Assembly (NCBI RefSeq): GCF_000025345.1
Contig: NC_013757.1
Location: 1,736,001 to 1,800,000 of the forward strand
Length of the DNA stretch: 64,000 bases
Direction of reading: 5' to 3'
Source: Geodermatophilus obscurus DSM 43160
GTDB taxonomy: Bacteria > Actinomycetota > Actinomycetes > Mycobacteriales > Geodermatophilaceae
Shown here piece by piece: positions 1 through 7,494 of the stretch (the stretch's first letter is position 1; each line of letters opens with the position of its first letter). The position numbers and the translations under genes are program-made. The notes under the pieces were generated by a model. The model was not told the origin of the DNA and did not search any database. It worked only from the letters and a program-made list of their open reading frames with translations.

Positions 1-15
1 GAGCTCGCCCGGGGA

Positions 16-200
16 GTGGCTGCCGTCCTCGTGGAGGCCCAGCAGCGATGGATGGCGCGAGGAGCGCTCGCGAGTTGGGCCGTTACAGGCCTCGCCGGAT
101 GACCACGGCAGTTCTGGGGCTGCGGTGCCGGGGCCGAGGTGGACGTCCTGGGTCAGGCCGGGCCGGCTGTGGCCGAGGTGGTCGGCGATCTGCCGACCCG
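16..200 (-). pseudogene. Tyrosine recombinase C-terminal relic (copy 1)
   Basis: Read on the minus strand this stretch gives RQIADHLGHSRPGLTQDVHL, the C-terminal catalytic segment of a phage-type tyrosine integrase. The frame breaks soon after through a one-base loss relative to the second copy at 12670-12846. Only the last part of the protein is present; nothing upstream on the minus strand resembles the rest. The nucleophilic tyrosine expected in the QDVY motif is His here. Bases 16-192 align over 177 bp with 12670-12846 in the same orientation. The remainder up to 329 holds no gene that I recognise. Confidence 0.75.
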
Positions 201-329
201 CTCGATCGCGGTGGCGATCGACACCGAGCGGCCTTCACTGACACGATGCCCTCCGGAGCCCAGCGTCGTGTCGCCGGCAATGAATACATGTGTCGACGGC
301 CGAAGTCGGTCCTCCCAGGCGAGGTGGTC

Positions 330-3062
330 ATGGCAGGTCCGCTGCTCGAGACCAAGCTTCGCGTCCCCGGAGGGCGACGCCGCCTGGTGGCGCGTCCCAG
401 GTTGGACGAGTGCCTGGCCCGCGGAACGGAGTCGGCGCTGACGCTGGTGTCCGCTCCGGCCGGGTTCGGCAAGACGACGCTGCTGACGGAGTGGCTGGCG
501 ACCGCCCCCGCCGACGGACGGTCCGTGGCGTGGCTGTCGCTCGACCCGCGCGACAACGATCCGGCGGTGTTCTGGACGTACCTCGTCGCCGCCCTCCAGG
601 CCGTTGAACCGGCCGTAGGTGCCGGCGCTCGCTCGCTCCTGCAGTCGCCCCAGTCGCCGGCGGAGGCGATCCTGTCGAGCCTCCTCAACGACCTGTCCGG
701 CGTCTCGAACGACGTCGTCCTGGTGCTCGACGACTACCACGTCATCGAGGCGCCGGACGTGCAGGAGGGGATGGCCTTCCTGCTCGACCACCTGCCCCCT
801 CAGTTCCATCTGGTCATCGCCACCCGCGCCGATCCGTCACTGCCGCTGGCCCGGTTGCGCGCGCGTGGCGAGCTGGTCGAGGTCCGGGTCGCCGACCTTC
901 GCTTCACAGCTGACGAGGCGGCGGCCTACCTGTCCGGGGTGATGGGGCTCGACCTGACGGCGGAGGACGTCGAGGCGCTGGAGGGGCGCACCGAAGGCTG
1001 GATAGCGGCGCTCCAGTTGGCGGCTCTGTCGCTGCAGGGGCGGGAGGACGTCGCCGGCTTCATCGCAGGCTTCGCCGGGGACGACCGCTACATCGTCGAC
1101 TACCTGGTGGAAGAGGTCCTGCAACGTCAGCCGGAGTCCGTCCGGAGTTTCTTGCTGCAGACCTCGGTCCTTGGCCGGCTGAGCGGTGGCCTGTGCGACG
1201 CCGTCACGGGTCAGAACGGCGGCAAGGCGATGCTCGAAGCGCTCGACCGGGCCAACCTGTTCCTCGTCCCGCTCGACGACCGCCGACAGTGGTACCGCTA
1301 CCACCACCTGTTCGCCGACGTGCTGCGCGCGCGTCTGCTGAACGAGCAGCCCGAGCGCGTCCGGGACCTGCATCTGCGGGCCAGCGTCTGGTGCGAGCGG
1401 AACGGCGCACGGTCGGAGGCGATCGAGCACGCGCTGGACGGCGGAGACTTCGAGCGAGCCGCGGCTCTGGTCGAGCTCGCCATACCCGCGCTGCGGCGGG
1501 CGAGGCAGGAGGCCACCCTGCGCCGGTGGCTCGAGGCGCTTCCCGACGAGCTGTTCCGGTCCAGGCCCGTGCTGACCATCGGATACGTCGGGTCGCTGAT
1601 GTCCAGGGGTGAGCTCGAAGGCGTCGAGGAGCGGCTGGAGGACGCCGAGCGATGGCTGGACACCGCGGAGCAGGTGCCAGGCTCGGCGGGCGGGATGGTC
1701 GTCGAGGACCCAGCGGGCTACCGCGCGCTGCCGAGCTCGATCGCCATGTACCGGGCCGGACGGGCCCTGATGCTTGGCGACGTGTGTGGCACCATGACGC
1801 ACGCCCGCCGTGCACTGGACCTCGCCGCCGCGGACGACCATCTCGCGCGCGGCGCCCCGGCAGCGCTCCTCGGGCTCGCGTACTGGACCGGGGGCCACCT
1901 GGACACGGCGCGCCAGTGGTACGCCGATGCCATGTCGAGCCTGGCCACCGCCGGGTACCACTCCGATGTCCTCGGGGGCTCCCTCGTCCTGGCCGACATC
2001 GCCATCGCGCAGGGACGCCTCCGCGAGGCGATGAGCACCTACGAGCGTGGACTGCAGCGTGCCGAACAGGCCGAACCCCCGCTCAGGGGAGCGGCGGACA
2101 TGCACGTGGGCATCAGCCAACTGCTCTGCGAACGCGACGATCTGGACGGCGCCCTGCGCCACCTCCTGACCAGCAGGGAGCTGGGCGAGCACGCCGGCCT
2201 GCCGCAGAACCGCTATCGCTGGCGGGTGGCGATGGCCCGGATCCGTGCGGCGGAAGGAGATCTGCCTGCTGCCGTCGGCCTGCTTGACGAAGCGGAGCGC
2301 CTGTACGTCGGTGATTTTTCCCCGGAGGTGCGGCCGGTCGCGGCGTCGCGCGCGCGACTCTGGATCGTCCAGGGCAGGTGGGCCGAGGCGCTTGCGTGGG
2401 CGCGTGAGCGGGGCCTGACCGTCGACGACGAGCTCGGCTACCTGCACGAGTTCGAGCACGTCACCCTCGCCCGGGCGCTCGTGGCCCGGTACGCGGCAGA
2501 CCGTGCCGACAGCTCGCTCACCGAGGCGACGCAGCTCCTGGAGCGCCTCCTGCTTGCGGCGGACCAGGGCGGCCGGATCGGAAGCGTCATCGATGTCCTA
2601 GTAGTGAAGTCGCTGGCCCAGCAACTGCAGGGCGACCTGCCCGCCGCCCTCGCTTCGCTGCGTCGCGCGCTGACGCTGGCGGAGCCGGAGGACTACGTCC
2701 GGACCTTCGTGGACGAGGGGCCGCCCATGGCCGCTCTGCTGAGAGCCGTCGGCAAGCAGGGGAACAGCGGCAGCTTCATCCGCCGCCTCCTGGCCGCGTT
2801 CGGCCCCGCCAGGGGCAGCGCGCCCGTCCACCGGGACCTGATCGACCCGCTGAGCGCCCGCGAACTGGACGTGCTGAGACTCCTGGGCACCGACCTGGAC
2901 GGGCCGGGCATCGCCCGCGAGCTCGTGGTGTCACTGAACACCGTCCGCACACACACCAAGAACATCTACGCAAAGCTCGGTGTGACCAACCGCCGCTCCG
3001 CCGTGCGCCGTGGCGACGAGCTCGACCTGACGCCCCGCCGCCCCGCCGTCCACCAGCGGTAG
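330..3062 (+). CDS. MalT-like LuxR-family ATP-dependent regulator
   Basis: A 910-residue cytoplasmic transcription regulator of the large STAND/LAL class. Residues 1-30 have the usual GPLLETKL...RLVARPRL opening; a Walker A (SAPAGFGKTTLL) lies near residue 45 and a Walker B-type VVLVLDDYHVI near 130. A long helical TPR-like middle follows, and a LuxR helix-turn-helix (LSARELDVLRLL...VSLNTVRTHTKNIYAKLGV) occupies about residues 840-900. The frame is open further upstream, but the ATG at 330 has GAGGTGG before it and fits the family start; upstream sequence is integrase relic. It probably senses a small ligand through the TPR part and may control the co-directional genes that follow, where inverted ATCACCA repeats lie just past its stop. 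The ligand is unknown. Confidence 0.88.
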   Translation: MAGPLLETKLRVPGGRRRLVARPRLDECLARGTESALTLVSAPAGFGKTTLLTEWLATAPADGRSVAWLSLDPRDNDPAVFWTYLVAALQAVEPAVGAGARSLLQSPQSPAEAILSSLLNDLSGVSNDVVLVLDDYHVIEAPDVQEGMAFLLDHLPPQFHLVIATRADPSLPLARLRARGELVEVRVADLRFTADEAAAYLSGVMGLDLTAEDVEALEGRTEGWIAALQLAALSLQGREDVAGFIAGFAGDDRYIVDYLVEEVLQRQPESVRSFLLQTSVLGRLSGGLCDAVTGQNGGKAMLEALDRANLFLVPLDDRRQWYRYHHLFADVLRARLLNEQPERVRDLHLRASVWCERNGARSEAIEHALDGGDFERAAALVELAIPALRRARQEATLRRWLEALPDELFRSRPVLTIGYVGSLMSRGELEGVEERLEDAERWLDTAEQVPGSAGGMVVEDPAGYRALPSSIAMYRAGRALMLGDVCGTMTHARRALDLAAADDHLARGAPAALLGLAYWTGGHLDTARQWYADAMSSLATAGYHSDVLGGSLVLADIAIAQGRLREAMSTYERGLQRAEQAEPPLRGAADMHVGISQLLCERDDLDGALRHLLTSRELGEHAGLPQNRYRWRVAMARIRAAEGDLPAAVGLLDEAERLYVGDFSPEVRPVAASRARLWIVQGRWAEALAWARERGLTVDDELGYLHEFEHVTLARALVARYAADRADSSLTEATQLLERLLLAADQGGRIGSVIDVLVVKSLAQQLQGDLPAALASLRRALTLAEPEDYVRTFVDEGPPMAALLRAVGKQGNSGSFIRRLLAAFGPARGSAPVHRDLIDPLSARELDVLRLLGTDLDGPGIARELVVSLNTVRTHTKNIYAKLGVTNRRSAVRRGDELDLTPRRPAVHQR

Positions 3063-3086
3063 CGCCGACCGCCAGAGCGGCGGGAA

Positions 3087-3116
3087 ATCACCACGTCGAT
3101 CACCACACATGGTGAT
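3087..3116. promoter_or_regulatory. Candidate operator, ATCACCA repeats
   Basis: ATCACCA occurs at 3087-3093 and again at 3099-3105, 12 bp apart, and the second copy forms an inverted repeat with TGGTGAT at 3110-3116 (4-nt spacer). The site lies between the MalT-like regulator and the 93-residue gene, about 60 bp before the latter's start. This suits binding by a dimeric LuxR-type HTH, but that is inference. Confidence 0.4.
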
Positions 3117-3175
3117 CCGGTCTCATCACATCCGCTCCTACCTTTCGCTCGCACCGCGGAAGGAGATGAGCCGAC

Positions 3176-3457
3176 ATGTCAACAGGCCAGTACCACGAGC
3201 CCAGGCAGTACCAGATCCGAGTCAAGGGGCATCTCGAGTCCCGCTGGGCCGCCTGGTTCGACGGGATGCGCCTCACTCACGAGACCGACGGCACCACGAA
3301 CATCTGCGGTCCGGTCGTCGACCAGGCCGCCCTGCACGGCCTGCTGCACACGCTGCGCGACACGGGCCTGTCACTGGTCTCCGTCGCCCAGGTGGAACCC
3401 GACCGCCCCGACGTCCCCGTGATCGACCATCGATCCGCAGAAGGGGAACCGGCATGA
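3176..3457 (+). CDS. Conserved 93-residue hypothetical protein
   Basis: A small soluble protein with no signal peptide or membrane segment. The opening MSTGQYHEPRQYQIRVKGHL and the phrases WAAWFDG, TTNICGPVVDQAALHGLL and DTGLSLVSVAQVE resemble a short family that I recall beside MalT-like regulators and DUF4386 genes in actinobacteria; its function is unknown to me. AAGGAG is well placed before the ATG. Its TGA overlaps the ATG of the next gene by 4 nt, so the two are probably translationally coupled. Confidence 0.8.
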   Translation: MSTGQYHEPRQYQIRVKGHLESRWAAWFDGMRLTHETDGTTNICGPVVDQAALHGLLHTLRDTGLSLVSVAQVEPDRPDVPVIDHRSAEGEPA

Positions 3458-4233
3458 CACTGACCGACCGACCCGCGGCAACCGCACGAGTTCCGATGGA
3501 CCGGCTGAGGAAGACGGCGATGCTTGCGGGCGGGCTGTACCTGGTCACGTTCGCCGCCTCGATCCCCGCCCGGTTCTTCTTCCTGGACCCCGTCCTGAGC
3601 GACTCCGGCTACATCGTCGGCTCGGGCGCCGACACGCGCGTCCTCGTCGGGGGCCTGCTCGACATGGTCAACGCCCTCGCCTGCATCGCGACTGCAGTCG
3701 TGCTGTTCACGGTGGTCAAGCGCCAGAGCCAGACCCTGGCGCTCGGCTTCGTCGCCTCCCGGCTCCTGGAAGCCGCCATCATCTCCATCGGCGTCGTGAG
3801 CCTTTTTGCCGTCGTGACCCTGCGGCAGGACCTGGCCGGAACCGCCGGAGCAGACGAAGCCTCGCTGGTTCCCGTCGGGGCGGCCCTCGTCGCGGTCTAC
3901 GAATGGACGTTCCTGTTCGGGCCCAACGTCCTGGCGGCCGTGAACGCGCTGTTGCTGGGCACCCTGATGTACCGGTCCGGCCTCGTGCCACGTGCCATCC
4001 CCCTCATGGGACTCATCGGAGCGCCCCTGCTGCTTGCATCCGTGCTCGGGGTCGTCTTCGGCACACACGACCTGGCTGCCGGGCAGCACGTGATCGCGGC
4101 CGCCCCGATCGCCCTCTGGGAGCTGTCGCTCGGCGTCTACCTCGTGGTCAAGGGCTTCAAGTCCTCGCCCGTCACCGCCCGCGCCGTTCCCCCGACCCCG
4201 CGGAACCTGGAGATGTCACCCGCGCGGCGCTGA
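3454..4233 (+). CDS. DUF4386 family membrane protein (copy 1)
   Basis: A 259-residue protein with about six hydrophobic helices, including residues near 25-45 (MLAGGLYLVTFAASIPARFF) and a final helix before VVKGFKSSPV. The conserved middle VVTLRQDLAGTAGAD and LMYRSGLVPRAIPLMGLIGAP mark it as DUF4386, a membrane family of unknown function. It is closely similar to the protein at 6297-7058 and more distantly to that at 10469-11176. The ATG at 3454 overlaps the previous stop; a longer in-frame opening upstream runs through the 93-residue gene and is not used. It is followed after 70 bp by the ABC transporter. Confidence 0.85.
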   Translation: MTLTDRPAATARVPMDRLRKTAMLAGGLYLVTFAASIPARFFFLDPVLSDSGYIVGSGADTRVLVGGLLDMVNALACIATAVVLFTVVKRQSQTLALGFVASRLLEAAIISIGVVSLFAVVTLRQDLAGTAGADEASLVPVGAALVAVYEWTFLFGPNVLAAVNALLLGTLMYRSGLVPRAIPLMGLIGAPLLLASVLGVVFGTHDLAAGQHVIAAAPIALWELSLGVYLVVKGFKSSPVTARAVPPTPRNLEMSPARR

Positions 4234-4303
4234 CCCCGGCTCTGGCGCTCGACGCCGTTCCCGTTCGATCCGTTCACCCCAGCCGCAGGCATGGAGCACA
4301 CCA

Positions 4304-5200
4304 ATGATCACGGTCACAGCACTCACCAAGCGATACGGGAACAGCCTCGCGGTCGACGACATGACCTTCGGGGTGGCCGCCGGCCGCGTTACAGGCTTCG
4401 TCGGTCCCAACGGCGCCGGCAAGTCGACCACCATGCGAATGATGGTCGGGCTCACCCACCCCGGCGCAGGGGACGTCCGCTACTCCGGCGTCCACTACCG
4501 GGACCTCAAGGACCCCGCCCGCATCGTCGGAGCCGTCCTGGACGCCCGCTGCATGCACCCGGGCCGCACGGCCCGGAATCACCTCCGGGCCACCGCCGCC
4601 CTCAGCGGCATCCCGTTCCGCCGCGTCGGGGAGGTCCTCGCAGAGGTCGGGCTCGAACCGGCAGCGAACAAGCGGGCGGGCAAGTTCTCCCTCGGCATGC
4701 GTCAGCGCCTGGCGCTGGCGTCGGCGCTCCTGGGCGAGCCGCAGGTCCTGCTGCTCGACGAACCCTCCAACGGGCTCGACCCGGACGGCATCCGCTGGCT
4801 GCGCGACTACCTCAAGGACTTCGCCCGACGGGGCGGCACGGTGTTCGTCTCCAGCCACCTCATCAGCGAGCTCAGCATGTTCGCCGACGACCTCGTCGTC
4901 ATCGGGGCGGGGCGTCTGCTGGCGGCGGAGTCCGTCGCCGCCATCACCGGGCGCAACGACGTCGGCGTGCTCGTCCGGACCCTTCAGCTGGTGGAGCTCG
5001 AGGCGCTGCTCGCCGCGCACGGACTCGCGGTCGAGAACGTCGTCGACCGGCTCGTGGTCCACGGGACGACCAGGGACGTCGTCTCGCAGATCGTGTTCGA
5101 CAACAGCATCCGGCTGCTCGAGCTCAGCGAGACGTCGCGATCGCTCGAGGACAGCCTGCTCGACATGACCCGGTCATCCGCCGAGTTCGCGAGCACGTGA
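4304..5200 (+). CDS. ABC transporter ATP-binding protein (ABC-2 exporter type)
   Basis: A 298-residue ATPase subunit. It has Walker A GPNGAGKST near residue 34, the signature FSLGMRQR near 128 (the usual SGG is SLG), Walker B VLLLDEPSNGLD near 148 and the H-loop SSH. The roughly 90 residues after the H-loop form the variable C-terminal region common in DrrA/BcrA-like exporter ATPases. It pairs with the permease that follows, whose longer possible start at 5200 overlaps this stop. The substrate cannot be told; related pairs export antibiotics or lipids. Confidence 0.92.
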   Translation: MITVTALTKRYGNSLAVDDMTFGVAAGRVTGFVGPNGAGKSTTMRMMVGLTHPGAGDVRYSGVHYRDLKDPARIVGAVLDARCMHPGRTARNHLRATAALSGIPFRRVGEVLAEVGLEPAANKRAGKFSLGMRQRLALASALLGEPQVLLLDEPSNGLDPDGIRWLRDYLKDFARRGGTVFVSSHLISELSMFADDLVVIGAGRLLAAESVAAITGRNDVGVLVRTLQLVELEALLAAHGLAVENVVDRLVVHGTTRDVVSQIVFDNSIRLLELSETSRSLEDSLLDMTRSSAEFAST

Positions 5201-5241
5201 TGACACCGGCCCGATCCATCCCCAACCCGAGGACCCACGCC

Positions 5242-6075
5242 ATGACCACCGAATCTGCAACGTACGAGCGGCCGGTGAGCAGCTGGTTGACCGAGCCATC
5301 TCTGGCCACGCGGTCTCTGGCCCATGACGCCAGGGCCGTCCTCTTCGCCCTGAGGAGCGAGTGGATCAAGGCCTCCACCGTCCGGGCCAACGTGGCGATC
5401 CTCCTGTTCGCGCTCATCGGTGGCCTGCTCGTCTCGTGGGCGGTCGCGACGTTCGTCACCGACGAGGTGCTGGTCGTCGCCCAGGTCGGCTTCTACTGGA
5501 CCAGCGTGACGTCGATGCTGGCGGCGATCGGGGGGGTCCTGCTCTTCGGGTCCGAGGTCCAGCACGGCACGCTGGCGGCCGCAGTGGTCGCGCGACCGGC
5601 GCGCTGGATCGTCGCGGTGGCCAAGACGTTCACCGCCGCCGCCCTGGGCCTGCTGGTGGGGGCAGTGGGTCTGGCCGCAGGATTCGGTGGAGCCGTGGTC
5701 GCCGGCCTCGATGCGGGCGACACCTCGGCTCTCGGCGCCACGGTCAGCTGGGCCCTGCTCTTCACCACGCTGTCGGCGGTGCTCGGGCTCGGGATCGGAA
5801 TGGTCGTCCGCAACAGCACCGCGGCGATCGGAGGCGTCCTGGTCTGGGGCTTCGTCGTCGAGAACCTGCTCAACCTCTTCCTGCCCGTGGGAGTCGCCCG
5901 CTTCCTGCCGTTCTTCGCCGGCAACAAGCTGCTCGCGTACGCCAACGACTTCGACACCCCTGAGGCGATCGCCGTCGCGCTCTCCAGATCCGAGAGCGCG
6001 CTGGTCTTCGGCGGATACGCCGGCGTGGCGCTCCTGCTGGGGACCGTCCTGCTCTACCGGCGGGACACGGACTGA
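5242..6075 (+). CDS. ABC-2 type transporter permease
   Basis: A 277-residue integral membrane protein with a soluble N-terminus of about 45 residues containing ALRSEWIKASTVRA, a motif usual just before the first helix of ABC-2 permeases. About six hydrophobic segments follow, among them ANVAILLFALIGGLLVSWAV and the last helix LVFGGYAGVALLLGTVLLY. The ATG at 5242 has CGAGGA 8 nt before it. An alternative ATG at 5200 overlaps the ATPase stop and would add 14 residues with no good ribosome binding site. It forms the exporter with the ATPase upstream. Confidence 0.86.
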   Translation: MTTESATYERPVSSWLTEPSLATRSLAHDARAVLFALRSEWIKASTVRANVAILLFALIGGLLVSWAVATFVTDEVLVVAQVGFYWTSVTSMLAAIGGVLLFGSEVQHGTLAAAVVARPARWIVAVAKTFTAAALGLLVGAVGLAAGFGGAVVAGLDAGDTSALGATVSWALLFTTLSAVLGLGIGMVVRNSTAAIGGVLVWGFVVENLLNLFLPVGVARFLPFFAGNKLLAYANDFDTPEAIAVALSRSESALVFGGYAGVALLLGTVLLYRRDTD

Positions 6076-6121
6076 GCGCAGTCCACGGATCAGCAGGTGC
6101 CGAACCGGGCTGGTCCGGGAT

Positions 6122-6168
6122 CTGGTCCAGGTCTGTGGACCAGGTCGCGTCGGGCCGGAACCGGTTCC
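6122..6168. promoter_or_regulatory. Two palindromes after the ABC permease
   Basis: CTGGTCCA (6122-6129) and TGGACCAG (6136-6143) form an 8-bp inverted repeat with a 6-nt loop, and GGAACCGGTTCC at 6157-6168 is a perfect 12-bp palindrome. They lie between the permease stop and the next DUF4386 gene. The first may be a terminator stem, the second an operator; neither has a T-run. Confidence 0.35.
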
Positions 6169-6296
6169 CCGTGGAATCCATCGGCAACGACTCCAGGCCG
6201 TTGCGATCTGGGCCTACTGCTCTCGCGGTCAGTCACATGGACCGCAGCCAGCCGCACCCGGACCAGCTCACCGACTCAGCCCCGGAAAGCAGCGAC

Positions 6297-7058
6297 ATGA
6301 CCATCACCGCGCCCGCCACCGGAGCGACCCGACCGTCGCCCGATTCGATGCGCCGGACCTCCCTGGCCGCCGGCATCCTGTATTTGATCTCGTTCGTGTC
6401 GATCCCCAGTCTCGCGCTGTACAACCCGGTGCGGGAGAACGCTGACTTCGTCCTGGGCGCCGGCAGCGACACCGGCGTGCAGTGGGCCGGCTTCCTTGAG
6501 GTCGTCGTCGCCCTGGCCGGCATCGGCACGGCCGTGGTGCTGTTCCGGGTGGCCAGGCGGCAGAGCGAGACGGCCGCGCTCGGGTTCGTCACCGCCCGGG
6601 TCCTGGAAGCCGCTCTCATCCTCGTCGGCGTCGTCAGCATGCTCTCGATCGTCACCCTGCGGCAGGACGTCGCCGGCACCGCCGGCGCCGACCCGGCGTC
6701 GCTGATCACCACCGGCCAGGCCCATCTCGCGACCTACGACTGGGCGTTCCTGCTCAGCCAGAGCCTCATGCCCGTCTTCAATGCGCTGTGCATCGGGTAC
6801 GTGATGTATCGATCCGGCCTGGTGCCGCGCATCCTCCCCACCATCGGGCTCATCGGCGCCCCACTGCTCCTCCTCTCCGACATCGCGATCTTCTTCGGCG
6901 TCTACGACCGGGCGGCCCCCATCGCCCTCGTCGCGGCGCTCCCGATCGCGGCGTGGGAGTTCTCGCTCGGCGTCTACCTGACCGTCAAGGGCTTCAAGCC
7001 CGCAGCCGTCGCCGCGCTCACCGCGACCGACCTGGACACCGAATTGTCGCCCGCCTGA
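6297..7058 (+). CDS. DUF4386 family membrane protein (copy 2)
   Basis: A 253-residue paralogue of the protein at 3454-4233, with the same order of hydrophobic segments and the same landmarks: LYLISFVSIPSLALYNPV, IVTLRQDVAGTAGADPASL, YVMYRSGLVPRILPTIGLIG and a final FSLGVYLTVKGFKP. The ATG at 6297 is preceded by GGAAAG; a longer upstream frame lacks membrane or family features. The close paralogy within 3 kb suggests local duplication together with neighbouring genes. Function unknown. Confidence 0.84.
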   Translation: MTITAPATGATRPSPDSMRRTSLAAGILYLISFVSIPSLALYNPVRENADFVLGAGSDTGVQWAGFLEVVVALAGIGTAVVLFRVARRQSETAALGFVTARVLEAALILVGVVSMLSIVTLRQDVAGTAGADPASLITTGQAHLATYDWAFLLSQSLMPVFNALCIGYVMYRSGLVPRILPTIGLIGAPLLLLSDIAIFFGVYDRAAPIALVAALPIAAWEFSLGVYLTVKGFKPAAVAALTATDLDTELSPA

Positions 7059-7149
7059 GAGCGCACCTGCTCGGACCCGGCCGCCCGCCCTCGCGGGACG
7101 GCCGGGTCGGTTCCGAGAGCCACCGCACACCAGCAACGAAGGAGCAGCG

Positions 7150-7461
7150 ATGAAGGCGATCGTTCAGGAGCGGTTCGGCTCCCCGGACGTCCTGCAGTTC
7201 GTCGACACGGACCTCCCAGAGATCGGGCCCGACGACGTGCTGGTCCGCGTGCACGCCGCCGCACTCAACCCCTACGACTGGCACATGGTGCGCGGCGACC
7301 CGTACGTCGCGCGGCTCATGGGGGAAGTGGGTCTGACCAAGCCCAGGCGCAAGAACCGGATCGCCGGGGCCGACGGCGCCGGCGTCGTGGAAGCGGTCGG
7401 GGCGAACGTGCGCGACGATTGTCGGCCGGTGGCCACGGCAAGCGCGCCGGTGGGAAGCTGA
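7150..7461 (+). pseudogene. Truncated zinc-type alcohol dehydrogenase / quinone oxidoreductase
   Basis: The first 87 or so residues match the N-terminal GroES-like domain of an MDR quinone oxidoreductase (MKAIVQERFGSPDVLQFVDT, VLVRVHAAALNPYDWHMVRG, GADGAGVVEAVGANV). The frame then runs into 16 unrelated residues and stops at 103, whereas intact relatives have about 330. The NADPH-binding Rossmann domain is missing. It aligns well with the start of the intact paralogue at 11239-12267. A good GAAGGAG site precedes the start, so a short product could still be made, but no catalytic function is expected. Confidence 0.8.
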
Positions 7462-7494
7462 ACCTGGTGGAAGGCGGCAGCCCTGACCCCTCAG

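Noticed and set aside
837..2459. Long minus-strand frame inside the MalT-like gene
   Set aside because: It has no motif, and the plus-strand frame has a complete regulator with ATPase and HTH domains.
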